A DNA stretch of 64,000 nt from Bagarius yarrelli (lineage: Eukaryota; Chordata; Actinopteri; Siluriformes; Sisoridae). This document shows, piece by piece, positions 10,224 through 21,096 of this stretch. A program made the translations under genes and the position numbers. The notes under the pieces were generated by a model. The model worked only from the letters and a program-made list of their open reading frames with translations, was not told where the DNA came from and did no database searches. The DNA lies in NCBI GenBank assembly GCA_005784505.1, contig VCAZ01000019.1, forward strand, positions 1,868,501 through 1,932,500, read 5' to 3'. Numbering within the stretch: position 1 is the stretch's first letter; every line of letters starts with the position of its first letter.

Positions 10224-11560
10224 TTTGCCTTTAGGAACTCGAGCTGCATTAGAACGAGATACCCATATCGCCATAGTACCAAGTCACTGTCAATTGTTAT
10301 GTGTATGACTTAATGTGACTTGAGGACCTTGTAGCCCAGGGTTGTTGCTAGATCCATATTGAGAATTGATAAGAAAATGTATGCAGTGTAGACCAACCAG
10401 CTGCCGTTCACCATACCGCTGGTTGAGCATGGCCTTGGTTGAGTTGATCTGACATTCTCTTCAGGGCAGCTCTGTGGATGTACATGAGCCTGGAACGGGC
10501 TTTAACCGCCAACAGCACTTTGGGCATATAACCAGGCTATAGGTGAAGGAAGGCTTTTACCATGCCCGAGGCGGAATTCAGGCATGGCAAGGTGAACAAC
10601 ATCTGAGTATAGTCGATCCTATAGTCTAGAGGACGGCTAACAAAAACACAAATTTTAATGTTAGGTATTTGTCTGATTCCTCCTCCAATGGTTCATAAGC
10701 GGTGTTGCACAGCCTTCCCAGTACCATAGCCAGGTCCCTATGAAGGAGGCATCAGCCACAAAGAAAGTGAGATACTAGTGGGTCTCTGCCTGCTGATTTA
10801 CCACCAGTGGGGAATGGAAGGCAGCTATAGTATTAGCCCCACAGAGAAATGTTCCTGGATGTATTTCAGTACTGAACCAACCAGGCAGTTAACTGGGTCT
10901 TGCTGCCTGTGTACCTCCACTTCTTCATCCAGGTTCCTCAGCAGATCAGCCTGATATAGCTGCAGCATAGTATAGTGTGCAAGCAGGCACTGGTTTGACC
11001 TGCTGACACATTTGCCCTCCCCAGATGTCATTTTTAAAGCCATAGGGGGTAGCTGGGGGGCCACCAAAGATGATGCTACTTTTCAACCTAGGGCATTTCT
11101 TGGTAGCCATACTCCTTAGCATCAGCTATATTGGAGTATGGCACACTATAGTCACTAAACAATAGGGTTTATTCCAGGACCTCCACACCTGAAAAAATTT
11201 GGGGCCCCAAAGTGGAGGCTGCACTCTAGCCATCTGCACACGTTTAAATTCACATTTAGGATGACCATCCCATTTTTTAGCCAGCTATTTGATATTTAAC
11301 CACTGCCCTGGTGACAACCTTCACCAGCTCCTCATACGCTGGAGCTTTGTGCCGATTTCACAGTCTCCTCTACACTCATTGCTTCCAGCTCCTTGAGGGA
11401 GAAAAGCTGTAGCTGGACCCCTCCCTGATGGGGAAAGAATACACAGAGTGGACATCCTCAGCCAGATCGAGGCCCGTGGGGAGTGAGATAGGACTAGGCC
11501 AATCTCATACTCCTGAATAGAGCCTCAAGACATCAGCCTGCGTTGTGCATCAGCAGAAGC
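10224..11560 (-). pseudogene. Decayed DIRS-like (tyrosine-recombinase) retroelement with gag-like traces
   Basis: On the minus strand, fragments EELVKVVTRAVVKYQIAG (around 11285-11340) and LAHYTMLQLYQADLLRNLDE (around 10920-11000) appear in the order expected for the gag-like protein of fish DIRS elements. The noncoding part around 10470-10660 also resembles such elements. Stops and frameshifts are frequent and no recombinase domain was found, so it is inactive. Class is inferred from these short matches; another gag-bearing retroelement is possible. Confidence 0.4.
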
Positions 11561-11929
11561 AGGCCTGAACTTTGAGGACTCTGTGCCTGGTCATCATAAA
11601 CATAAATGGCGGAGCAAGGCTATTGGAATGCATTTACGATGCTCACAGTCAGCTAACACATGAATTGTGGGCATGGATAAAACACTGCTTAAGCTTTATC
11701 CTAGCTCCTGTCACCATATTTGCTTTCATTTGGACATTTTTTCTTCTTTTTCTACACACACACGCTATAGAGCATGACTGTGGGCAGTCCCTCAGGCGCC
11801 TAAAGAAAGAAAAGAAGCTGTCTGGCCTTTTTTTACTGTGCTCGATGTGGCAGGACCTCCAAATAGCAGAAGCTGTCCACTCTCTCTATAAGGTCCTGTT
11901 AATGGTCAGGGGCTGGTAGTTCTGCACTC
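11561..11929. other. Unassigned sequence between two retroelement remnants
   Basis: A 115-codon plus-strand frame (11572-11919) is present but shows no recognisable domain or exon context. It may be part of either neighbouring retroelement or of something else. Confidence 0.3.
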
Positions 11930-13590
11930 ACTTCGTACTGAAGTCCGCGAAGTTCATCAACTTTGTTTTGCTAATATTCAGTAGTAGGTTGTTAGGTCTT
12001 GGCACCAGCTCTCCAGGTGCCAAACCTTCTTAAGGTAGGCCATCTTATCATCGTTGGTGATCAGGTCCATTACCAGTATCGTCAGCAAACTCGATGATAG
12101 AGGTGGAGCTTGTCGTGGCAGTACTATGTAGGTGTAGAGAGAGATGGATGGATAAGCTGAGTCCTAGGTCACCTACCTTCCTGTTGAGTGTGAATGGGAT
12201 GATGGTATTAAATGCTGAACTGTAATTAACAAACAGCAGTTTAACATAATTTCCACCCTTTGCATTGTGTCTGGAAGTGTTTAAATAATAAAGTCTCTAA
12301 CAAGTCTTCATCACTCTCACTTTATTACGCAGGAGGTCAGGGCTACAGGGCGAGGTTGTTGAGGCTGGTGGGATGGGTCTTTTTCAGGATGGGAACAATA
12401 GTGGATGGTTCACTTTCCTGAAGGCTCTCCTCACATCATGCTCTGGAATGGTGAATGCGGTGTTGTCTGTGCTCGAGCCGGCAGCATTGTTAACGCCAAA
12501 AGGACAGCCAGCTGTGGTGTCAAAGCAACTATAGAAGTTGTTTATATTCCTCGGTCCCTGCTTTTCTGACGTTGGCTGGCGCGATCTTGTACTCGTCCTT
12601 GACTGCCACATGTTGTAGGTGATGTTAGGTGCTGTCGCCACCCAGCGGACAGATTTATACACCTATGGCTGTTGTTTGGGAATAGCGCGGATCACTGAAT
12701 GTTATGAATGTTGTCAGAGCAACAACGGAACATTTCCCAGTCTACATAATCCAGCACATCCTGCAAAGTGGCCACTGATTGGTCCATCCAGTTAGCTACC
12801 TTCTTCTTAACCAGAAGTTTCTGTTTCAGCTGTTGTTTGTATTTTGGCGTAAAGAAGATGGCATTGTGGTCTGATTTTCCAAACACAATGTGAGCTACAT
12901 GAGGCTTTGCACAGTGAGAGTCTGCATCGCTTGGAATATAAACGGCGCTGACGGTTACCAGTGAAATCCAGTGGGAGGTGAATTTGAGTTTTAAAAGTTC
13001 CAGGTTCGGCGTGCAGGAGCATGTGAGAGGAACAATGCTTGTGTTAGCACACCAGCTAGCAAACACACACCTCTACCCCTTGACTTCCCTGAATCCACTG
13101 TCCTGTTTATGCGGTAAACCAAAAAGAATTCAGCATAATGTCATGATCCGGCACCGCTGGGTTCAGCCATGTCATATTTTTAGTTGCAGTCCCTGATGTC
13201 CCGCTAAAACTTGATCCAAGCCCTGAAGTCATTGAGTTTTTTATCCAGAGGCTGAACGTTGACTAGCAGGATGCTAGGCAGAGGTGCGCAGTGTGCGCAG
13301 GTCCTAAGTCTATTACTGATGCCGACTTGTTTTCCTAGCTGCCTTCTTTTGTTGTGTCCCGAGCTAAAAACAACAAATGGTGAATGTATTGTATACCAAA
13401 ATGTACAAGCATCTTTTTGTCATATTCGGTTCTTTCCGATGTATTCCTAGAGAGCGGTTGCTGTTGTGATTGCTCGGTAAAAAAGATTGAAAGTTAGGCT
13501 TGGGTAGCGGAGCAATCGTGGCGGCAGCCGGTCTCAGCTGCGCCATCTTGTAATCTTGTAATCTTGTAATCTTGTAATTCGACACAGCTC
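11930..13590 (-). pseudogene. L2/Rex-like non-LTR retrotransposon (LINE) remnant
   Basis: Reading the minus strand, the order is: a 5' start ACAAGATGGCGC (13541-13552); endonuclease-like VSAVYIPSDAD (~12950); FGKSDHNAIFFTPKYKQ (~12860), the end of the endonuclease domain; WMDQSVATLQDVLDYVDWEM (~12750); FTIPEHDVRRAFRKVN (~12420), the start of the reverse transcriptase; then YSSAFNT (~12210) and EFADDT (~12080), which is a decayed RT active-site region. About 85 residues are missing between the first two segments relative to relatives, and several frameshifts break the frame. Clade is inferred from these motifs. Confidence 0.65.
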
Positions 13591-14650
13591 GAGGTCCTTA
13601 CAAATGACATGATCAAATAATTGCCTTCCAGTTTATTTTGCACCTTATTTTCGAAATGTGGGATGATAAACAAGTTTTGAAAAATAAGTAATTAAGTGTA
13701 TATTCCAACTCTTTCATTATTATTGCATTATTATATTTAGATTCTATTGTGTGCAATGCAAAGAACAATTTTTAACTGCATTTTTCTTGCTTTCATTGAA
13801 ACTGATGAGTCTTTTCCCAAACTGTACATTTTACTTAAATTGTCACCTTTTTGTAAATGTCATCGAACCAGTATTTATATTTTTATCTGTATAGGCAATA
13901 TGAATGTGACCCCTTAAAATGGGTAAAGATTAATGTATATGTGTGTGTGTGTGTGTGTGTAAGAGGTAGTGGGTGGGAGAAAATGGAAACGATGATGACT
14001 GAGCATGTGTGTCTGTGATTTTTGGAGTGTGAGTAATGTATGTCTGGCCTTGGAACTGCTCCGGTCCAACTGCGCCATATTTCACATGAATATTTCACTG
14101 CTAATATCTCTTTAATGCAGAGGGAAAAAGCTGTCACTCACACACACACTCACACAAAACTCGAATCAGACAGGATGTGGCAGGCAAAGAGAACTGTCAT
14201 CAAGGACACAGTCACCCTTCTGTAGAGGGAAAGAACATGATGATGGACCGTCACGGTCACTAGAATTCGGCAAACCTGAATGAAACCTTAAAGATCACAC
14301 GGGTTTTGTTTTACCTGCTTTATTTAGCTTTTATTGAAAATAGATTTTTACAACAGATATAAATGTAAAAAAAAAAAAGACATGGCATGACTTTTAATTT
14401 TTTAAGGGAAAGAAAATATTTTGCATTATAATAATTCAATTGAAAAAATTTTTTAATTTTAACCAAACACAGTTTCCAATTTTACACAAACATTTAAACC
14501 ACAACTAAATATGTGTGTGTGACACACTCTGATTTCTAAGAAGTCACAATAGTTCCATTTGTATCCAGGAATTGGAACACCAGCTGCTGGTACCACTTTT
14601 TTCATCAGATTTTGTTTTAATACAGTGCAATCAGCAAGTAAATGTAAATA
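13591..14650. other. Spacer with GT and CA microsatellites
   Basis: A (GT)n run at about 13938-13960 and a short CA run at about 14137-14156. Otherwise AT-rich with poly-A and poly-T stretches. No gene seen. Confidence 0.55.
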
Positions 14651-14654
14651 TTCC

Positions 14655-15940
14655 CTGCCATATTCTGGTAGCTCAGTGGTTAAGGTGAGGGTTAATGTGA
14701 GTGGTAGCTTAGTAATTGAGGGGTTAAGGTGAGTGGTAGCTCAGTGGTTTAGGTGTTTAGGTGAGGGTTAAGAGTGGTAGCCAAGTGGTTTAGGTGTTTA
14801 GGTAAGTGTTAGCTCAGTAGTTGAGGTGTTAAAGTGAGTGGTAGCTTAGTGCTTTGGGTGTTTAGGTAAGTGGTAGCTCAATGGTTTAGGTAAGTGGTAG
14901 CTTAGTGGTTTGGGTGTTTAGGTAAGTGGTAGCTCAATGGTTTAAGTGTTTAGGTAAGTGGAAGCTCGGTGGTTTGAGTGTTTAGGTAAGTGGTAGCTCA
15001 ATGGTTTGGGTGTTTAGGTTAGTGGTAGTTTAGTGGTTAAAGTAAGTGGTAGCTTAGTGGTTTGGGTGTTAAAGTAAGTGGTAGCTTAGTGGCTTAGGTG
15101 TGTAGGTGAGGGTTAGCCAAGTGATGTTAAGGTGTTAAGGTAAGTGGTAGCTCAGTGGTTTAGGTGTTAAAGTAAGTGGTAGCTTAGTGGTTTGGGTGTT
15201 AAAGTAAGTGGTAGCTTAGTGGCTTAGGTGTGTAGGTGAGGGTTTAGAGTGGTAGCCAAGTGGTTTAGGTGTTAAGGGAGTGGTAGCTCAGTAGTTTAGG
15301 TGTTTAGGCGAGGGTTGAGAGTGGTAGCCAAGTGGTTTAGGTGTTTAGGTGAGTGTTAGCTCAGTGGGTTGAGGTGTTAAGGTGAGGGTTAATGTGAGTG
15401 GTAGCTTAGAGGTTTAGGTGTTAAGATAAGTGGTAGCTTAGTGGTTTGGGTGTTTAGGTAAGTGGTAGTTTCGGTGGGTAGGGTAGTGGTAGCTTAGTGG
15501 TTTGGGTGTTTAGGTAAGTGGTAGCTCAATGGTTTAAGTGTTTAGGTAAGTGGTAGCTCGGTGGTTAGGGTGTTTAGGTAAGTTGTAGTTCAGTAGTTTA
15601 GGTAAGTGGTAGCTCAATGGTTTGGGTGTTTAGGTAAGTTGTAGTTCAGTAGTTTAGGTAAGTGGTAGCTCAATGGTTTGGGTGTTTAGGTTAGTGGTAG
15701 TTTAGTGGTTAAAGTAAGTGGTAGCTTAGTGGTTAAAGTATTTAGGTAAGTGGTAGCTCAGTGGCTTAGGTGTTTAGGATTTAAGTAAGTTGTAGTTCAG
15801 TAGTTTTAGGTTAGTGGTAGTTTAGTGGTTAAAGTAAGTGGTAGCTTAGTGGTTTGGGTGTTAAAGTAAGTGGTAGCTTAGTGGCTTAGGTGTGTAGGTG
15901 AGGGTTTAGAGTGGTAGCCAAGTGGTTTAGGTGTTAAGAT
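14655..15940 (+). repeat. ~32-bp minisatellite with Pol III A-box-like core (~40 units)
   Basis: Tandem array with unit close to TAGGTAAGTGGTAGCTCAGT followed by GGTTTAGGTGTT. Variants carry TTAG for CTCAG, GAGGGTTA insertions, and shortened units. TAGCTCAGTGG fits the Pol III A-box consensus and matches the head of SINE-2, suggesting the array grew from a SINE head. There are no B boxes inside. A related array in opposite orientation is at 18463-18760. Confidence 0.85.
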
Positions 15941-16082
15941 GTTAAGCTCTCATTAAGCTTAATAACTGCCAGATCACAGTTCTACCACCCATAAAATGTT
16001 CCTTTGCTATTTTCTGTGTTAATAGATAGTAATTCACATCATCACCAATGTTCATCAATATTCATTCGAAAACATTCATTCA

Positions 16083-16357
16083 TTCATTCATCTTCTATAC
16101 CTGCTTATTCCCTAATTCGGGGTCACAGGGATCTGCTGGAGACTATAGCCACACACACACACACACACACACACTCTCTCCTATCGGCAATTTAGAATCA
16201 CCCATCAATCTAACATAGATGTTTTTGGAATGTGGGGGGAAACCGGAGAACCCCGAGTAAAACCACACAAGCACGTGAAAGGCCCGTGCCAGGAATTGAA
16301 GCCTAGGCCTTCTTGCTGTGAGCCAACAGTGCTAATCACTAAGCCACTGTGCTGCCC
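16083..16357 (-). mobile_element. SINE-1, minus strand
   Basis: CATTCATTCATCTTCTATAC tail, CACAGGGATCTGCTGGAGAC, an internal (CA)n stretch at about 16150-16172, GGCAATTTAGAATCACCC, and an antisense tRNA-like head with B-box GGAATTGAAGCC and A-box side CTAAGCCACTGTGCTGCCCC. Nearly complete. Confidence 0.75.
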
Positions 16358-17073
16358 CATTAACATGTCCATGCTATTTTCCTAACAATCTAACAAAAAT
16401 GGTTCCAACTGCAAAATGTTGCCTTGAGGCAACGAGTGACAATAGACAGATTAATATTTTATATTAAAAAAAAAAACTCATTTTATTGAACAGAAACAGG
16501 TCATGTGATCTTTTCATTTAAACTTTAAATAAAATACTCAAAATATGGTGTGATGCCTGAGGGCAACAAATTTTAGATAATTTGTAAGGCTTTTATTTGC
16601 TCTGTGCATAACCTGTGTCAGATAAACTAGAAAACTATAATAGTATTTTTTATAATATATTATTATATAAGCAATTATATAATATTATATAATTGCTTAA
16701 TAGATGTATGCATAGTGTGATATAATATATTGTTTTATATATCATTTTATTACAAGCTTAGTAATGTGATGTCCATTTTTTAAATATCTTTCTTTATGAA
16801 TTTATCTCTTTATAACAATACAATTAGGATAAAATATCTACCCTAATAACTTCACGTCTAAGTTTGTAAAACAACTTTTGAAATTTTAGAGCCATCCTCT
16901 GAATTATTTGTTGATTATATATGTTTTTTATTTTAATTAAAATACAAGTATTGCTTCAATAAGATTCTACTAATCAAATCAGATCCGAAAATTAAACAAA
17001 ACTTTGGATGAAAATATATATTTTTACCCCCTTTCGTTTCCTTTTTTCCCCTGATCTTGCGTTCAGCCAAGCA
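16358..17073. other. AT-rich spacer
   Basis: Strongly AT-rich, with TATAATATATTATTATATAA-type sequence around 16655-16740. No gene or element recognised. Confidence 0.55.
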
Positions 17074-17188
17074 AATTGGGGGTTAAGGGCCCTGCTCAGG
17101 GGCCCAAAAGTGGCAGCATGGTGATGAAGGGAATCGAACCCGGCTCTTCCAATTAGCGGTCCATCACCTTAATGACTGTACCATCACT
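17074..17188 (-). mobile_element. SINE-2 fragment, minus strand
   Basis: AAATTGGGGGTTAAGGGCCC, TGCTCAGGGGCCC, then B-box antisense GGAATCGAACCC and the head ending in ACCATCACTT. Confidence 0.6.
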
Positions 17189-17219
17189 TCCCTCAAAACT
17201 ATTATTATTATTTTTAATT

Positions 17220-17398
17220 TACATTTACAGCATTCAGCATACATCCTTATCCAGGGTGACATACTCACTTTTATACAACTGAGCAATTAGGGATTAAAGG
17301 CCTCGCTTAGGGGTCCAGCAGTGGCAACTTGGGAATTAAACCCTGATCTTTTAGGTATCAGCCCAACACATTAACCACTGTGCTACCACTTACCACTT
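17220..17398 (-). mobile_element. SINE-2, minus strand, near full length
   Basis: ACATTTACAGCATTCAGCAT, ATCCTTATCCAGGGTGAC, ACTGAGCAATTAGGGATTAA, then GGAATTAAACCC and ACCACTGTGCTACCACTT. Directly follows another minus-strand SINE-2 fragment. Confidence 0.7.
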
Positions 17399-18462
17399 GA
17401 TCTTAATAGCCTACTGAATGTTTTGCTGTGTCTAAACTGAATAACTCAGTGTGAGGTCCATGTAAATTAGATATGTATAAGCGGTTAATTAGGTCATGTC
17501 ATAAGCATATGTGATTAGCGTATGGGGGCAAATTTCCTTGCAGCAGAAACTGATTCATCATTTTCATCACTGAATCAGGCCCAGGTTTGCTCGTACGTCA
17601 TACGTCCTCTCACAACATGACAAATATCATGTTGAATTCCCCTAATAAACAGTGTCAACTGCTCACTTGCCTCCTATTGACTTAATTAGTACCTCCTTCT
17701 ATGTCCTATGTGTTATTGTTCCTACTGTTTCGAGTCAATAAGAGCATGCTTTATTTGATTTGTGTGTGAGCAGATGGTGGCACATCTGAGCCAGACACCA
17801 GACACCATCTGCCTCCACATGGACATACACATAGAGAAGTAAATACACTCAGGGTTCATGAATCTTGTAAAACCGCATATTATATCATCACATTGTGTAA
17901 TAGTAACATGAGAACATCACGGCTAAGATACCCAATACAACACGCCTCAAACTACAGCAAGAACTGAACTCTGTAAAACACAATGCAAAAAAAAAAAAAG
18001 GTGCAGCTTTTTCTAACTGCCGGCACATACCGGCAGTTAACTTCGTCAAAGTGAACCACATCTAATATACATGAAACGCATACTGTAATTTATTCAGGTG
18101 GTGCAACAGTGAGCTAAAAAAAGGAAAGCCTTTAGCAGAATACAGATAACAGACTTCCAAGGAACGAACTACATTAAGACAGGAGACGGATTTGATATTT
18201 GAGATGTTTGTGGTCGTTTTGGTATCCTGAAAATAGGGTATAAAAAGTGCAGGCAGTTTAAACAGAGGAAATAAACAGACCAAGAATGGTTTATTTATTA
18301 TAGTCTTTCATTCGTCTTAAGTAACTGACGTAGTGAATTAAGAGACTATTCCAGGAACCTTAAAGAGATCTAAGAACGTACCTGCAACCACTTTAGCTAT
18401 TTTAAAGCGCATGTATTATATATTATAAAAATTACTATTATAGTTTTCTATTTTATCTTTAC
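17399..18462. other. Spacer with no gene seen
   Basis: Contains a perfect palindromic-looking TGCCGGCACATACCGGCA at 18018-18035 and a poly-A run at 17987. No coding frame with a domain. Confidence 0.5.
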
Positions 18463-18760
18463 CTCACTTGAACACCTAAACCACTGAGCTACCACCCACC
18501 TTAACCCTCATCTAAACACATTTATCACTGAGCTACCACTTATCCATAACCCTCATCTAAACACCTAAACCACTGAGCTACCACTTATCCTTAACCCTCA
18601 TCTAAACACCTAAACCACTGAGCTACCACCCACTTTAACCCCCATCTAAACACCTTTACCACTGAGCTACCACCCACTTATAACCCTCATCTAAACACCT
18701 AAACCACTGAGCTACCACCCACTTTAACCCCCATCTTAACACCTTAACCATATTTAGAAA
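18463..18760 (-). repeat. ~45-bp minisatellite, inverted relative of the 14.7-kb array
   Basis: About six units of the form CACCTAAACCACTGAGCTAC followed by CAC(C/T)(C/T)A, TTAACCC and TCATCTAAA. The reverse complement contains GTAGCTCAGTGGTTTAGGTG, the core of the 14655-15940 array, plus a GAGGGTTA segment seen in some units there. Orientation is opposite to the larger array. Confidence 0.85.
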
Positions 18761-18775
18761 GTGCATAAACACTTA

Positions 18776-19402
18776 GGCCCAATCCCTATTCTACACCTTT
18801 TTCCTACCCCTCTGTTTGGCTAGTTCATGTGACGGGGTAGGGGGTGTCTTGATTCTCTTTTGATTAAAGACGTAGGTGTTTGTGGAAGGGCCAGATACCC
18901 CTTCAAACGAAGAATTTTCTGGACCACACTTCAAACGTTGGAGTGTGAGAAATTACCCCAAGATACATTTGCTACAGCAGTAACATGGCTGTCCAAACAA
19001 CCAATAAGATTCACAAATAGGTATTTTTTCGCATTAGTAGGAAATCATCAACAATCATCTGTTTTATTACATTTAATTCTGTGTTCATATTTTACTGTTA
19101 TGTTCTTCAAAAAAACTAAAGCTAAGCTAAAGTCCGCTAACATTACACAACTGCACGATTGTCCCACAACATATTTTTGTGTTTGATAATGTTACCTGAT
19201 GACTTGACAGAATATTCTGTCAGAAATGAAGTTCTGGTCACAGGAAATTAGCCCTTTACCGCACATATGATGACGTGCACTGGTGTAGTAGTGGTGTCTC
19301 ACTTTATAGGAGAATATTTTTATCCCTACCCCTGATCACTCTGTTTTAAGGGCCAATGGGAATGGGTAGGCATAGGGGTATAAGTAGAATTGGGATTGGG
19401 CC
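18776..19402. mobile_element. 627-bp terminal-inverted-repeat DNA transposon, PIF/Harbinger-like ends
   Basis: Ends GGCCCAATCCCTATTCTAC (from 18776) and its complement GTAGAATTGGGATTGGGCC (to 19402) match at 18 of 19 positions. The flanking trinucleotides are TTA and TCA, possibly a diverged TWA duplication. GGCCC ends with a 3-bp duplication would fit PIF/Harbinger, but this is an inference. A 108-codon internal frame shows no transposase motif, so the element is probably non-autonomous. Confidence 0.65.
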
Positions 19403-19614
19403 TCAATCTGTTGAAGGAACTAGGTTGGTTTTGTATCAACCAACCAAAACCGTCGATGCTTAAAATAGCTGTATAGTGATATGGGTTGAAAGAATCCGAC
19501 TCTAAATGCATCACTGACCCCAAAGATAGAAGTTCCATAATTTAAAAACAAATTATGCTACAGCTATAAGAAAAAAAAAATGTTTTTTTTTTAGGTATGT
19601 CTTGACCTCATCAT

Positions 19615-19760
19615 GGCCGGTACCAAGTACCACCAAAGCTGCCACCACTGGGCCCCTAAGCAAGGCCATTAACCCCCCAATTGCTCAGTTGTATAAAAGA
19701 GATAAATGGAAGTCATGCTGGATAAGGCGGGCGTCTGCCAAATGCTTTAAATGTAAACAG
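19615..19760 (+). mobile_element. SINE-2 fragment, plus strand
   Basis: CCACTGGGCCCCTAAGCAAG, CCCAATTGCTCAGTTGTATA, GCTGGATAAGGCGGGCGTCT, GCCAAATGC. The tRNA-like head is truncated. Confidence 0.65.
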
Positions 19761-20734
19761 GTTATTTTTAAAAAAATGAGTAAAATCTACTGTGATGAAA
19801 AAAAAATTTTTTTTTAAATGAAATAGAATATGAAATAGGATATCTTCCAAAAATGGGTTTTTATAAATCTTCATTTAAATTCTACTAAAAAATGGCAAAA
19901 CATTACAGCCGTTGTTGCCTTTCCAATTGCTTTCATCACTGTAGATTCCTATTCCAGATCCCCATTCTAGATCCCAATTCTAGAATCTGTTTTTTTAAAT
20001 GTTTCTAAAATGTTACAAACCTGGAAATTAAAAATAAAATATGATTAAATATATATATATATATATATATTTTTACATCTATAAACCACAGTAAAATCAA
20101 CCAAGCCTCGTTACACACCGTTATCACTATTCAACCCTCTTTCTTCTGGTTATAAATAAAATAATTCACTTCATTTGTTCAGTTGTACTTAGTACATGTG
20201 TGAAAAGGTGGTGGAAAGACAATATAAATCAAAGCAAGTAAGCAAGTTGACACGATTGAAATAGTATTGCTTTAAGGAAAGGGAAAGGACAGGAAAGAGT
20301 GTTTTCTCGTCCCACCTGTAGGGACAGGTGCACTATCAACCAATTATTATCACACCGTTCAATAATTATTCATGATATATTTTTCTATAATTAGTTTGAA
20401 ACACTAACGGTCAAAATGGCACGAAAGGTGATGATTGTTCATTCTATCGTACAGAGGTGTCAAATATTTCTACGTCTTTTGCAATAAAAGTGTTAATTCA
20501 ACACTGTGGGTGTTAATTAAACCCTACAGGAGAACACTCGCCACTGAAAGCCGTTTTTTGTGATCATATTGTTAAAGAAAGTCAGTTGTAGTTGGTTTTG
20601 GGGGTAGAAGGTTGCTGATACCAAAAAATAACTTAAACATTTGGATAACATGATCTTGGCCTTACATGTATATAGGGTGGGAAAATCATGGTTATTAACA
20701 GTTAAGTATTAATAAAGCAGCAAATACATGACCA
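19761..20734. other. Spacer with a short TA tract
   Basis: A (TA)n run at about 20049-20070. Otherwise AT-rich with no gene or element recognised. Confidence 0.5.
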
Positions 20735-21096
20735 GGGGCAGCACAGTGGTTTGGTGGTTAGCTCTTTTGCCTAACAATGTTAGGGACCCGGGTTTGATTC
20801 CTAGGCAGAGCCCTCTTTGTGTGGAGTTTGCCTGTTCTCCCTGTGCGTGTGTGGGTTTACTCCGTGTTCTTCTGTGTCCTCCCACAGTTTAAAAACATCT
20901 ATGTTAGATTGGTTGGTGATTCTAAATTGCCCGTAGAAGTGAGTTTGAGTGTATGTGTGTGGCCCTGTGATAGACTGGCGACCTGTTCAGGGTGTACCCC
21001 TCCTGCCTTTCTCACTTTCAGAGACGGTTGGGATAGACTTCAGCAGATCCCCCCGACCTCGAATTACGGAATAAGTGCGTATTGAAGATGAATAAA
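20735..21096 (+). mobile_element. SINE-1, full length, plus strand
   Basis: The only near-complete plus-strand copy. Head GGGGCAGCACAGTGGTTTGG with TGGTTAGCTC (A-box side) and CGGGTTTGATTCC (B box), then GTGGAGTTTGCCTGTTCTCC, CCTCCCACAGTTTAAAAACA, TGGTGATTCTAAATTGCCC, GACTGGCGACCTGTTCAGGG, and tail AGATGAATAAATGAATAAA. This gives the family's orientation. Confidence 0.8.

Noticed and set aside
11572..11919. 115-codon open frame
   Set aside because: No domain, no exon signals, located between retroelement remnants.
14655..15940. CRISPR-like array
   Set aside because: Units are contiguous and variable with no unique spacers, in a vertebrate-type genome; it is a minisatellite. The same applies to 26890-28420 and 53228-54860.
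18860..19186. 108-codon open frame
   Set aside because: Lies inside the 18776-19402 transposon and lacks transposase motifs.
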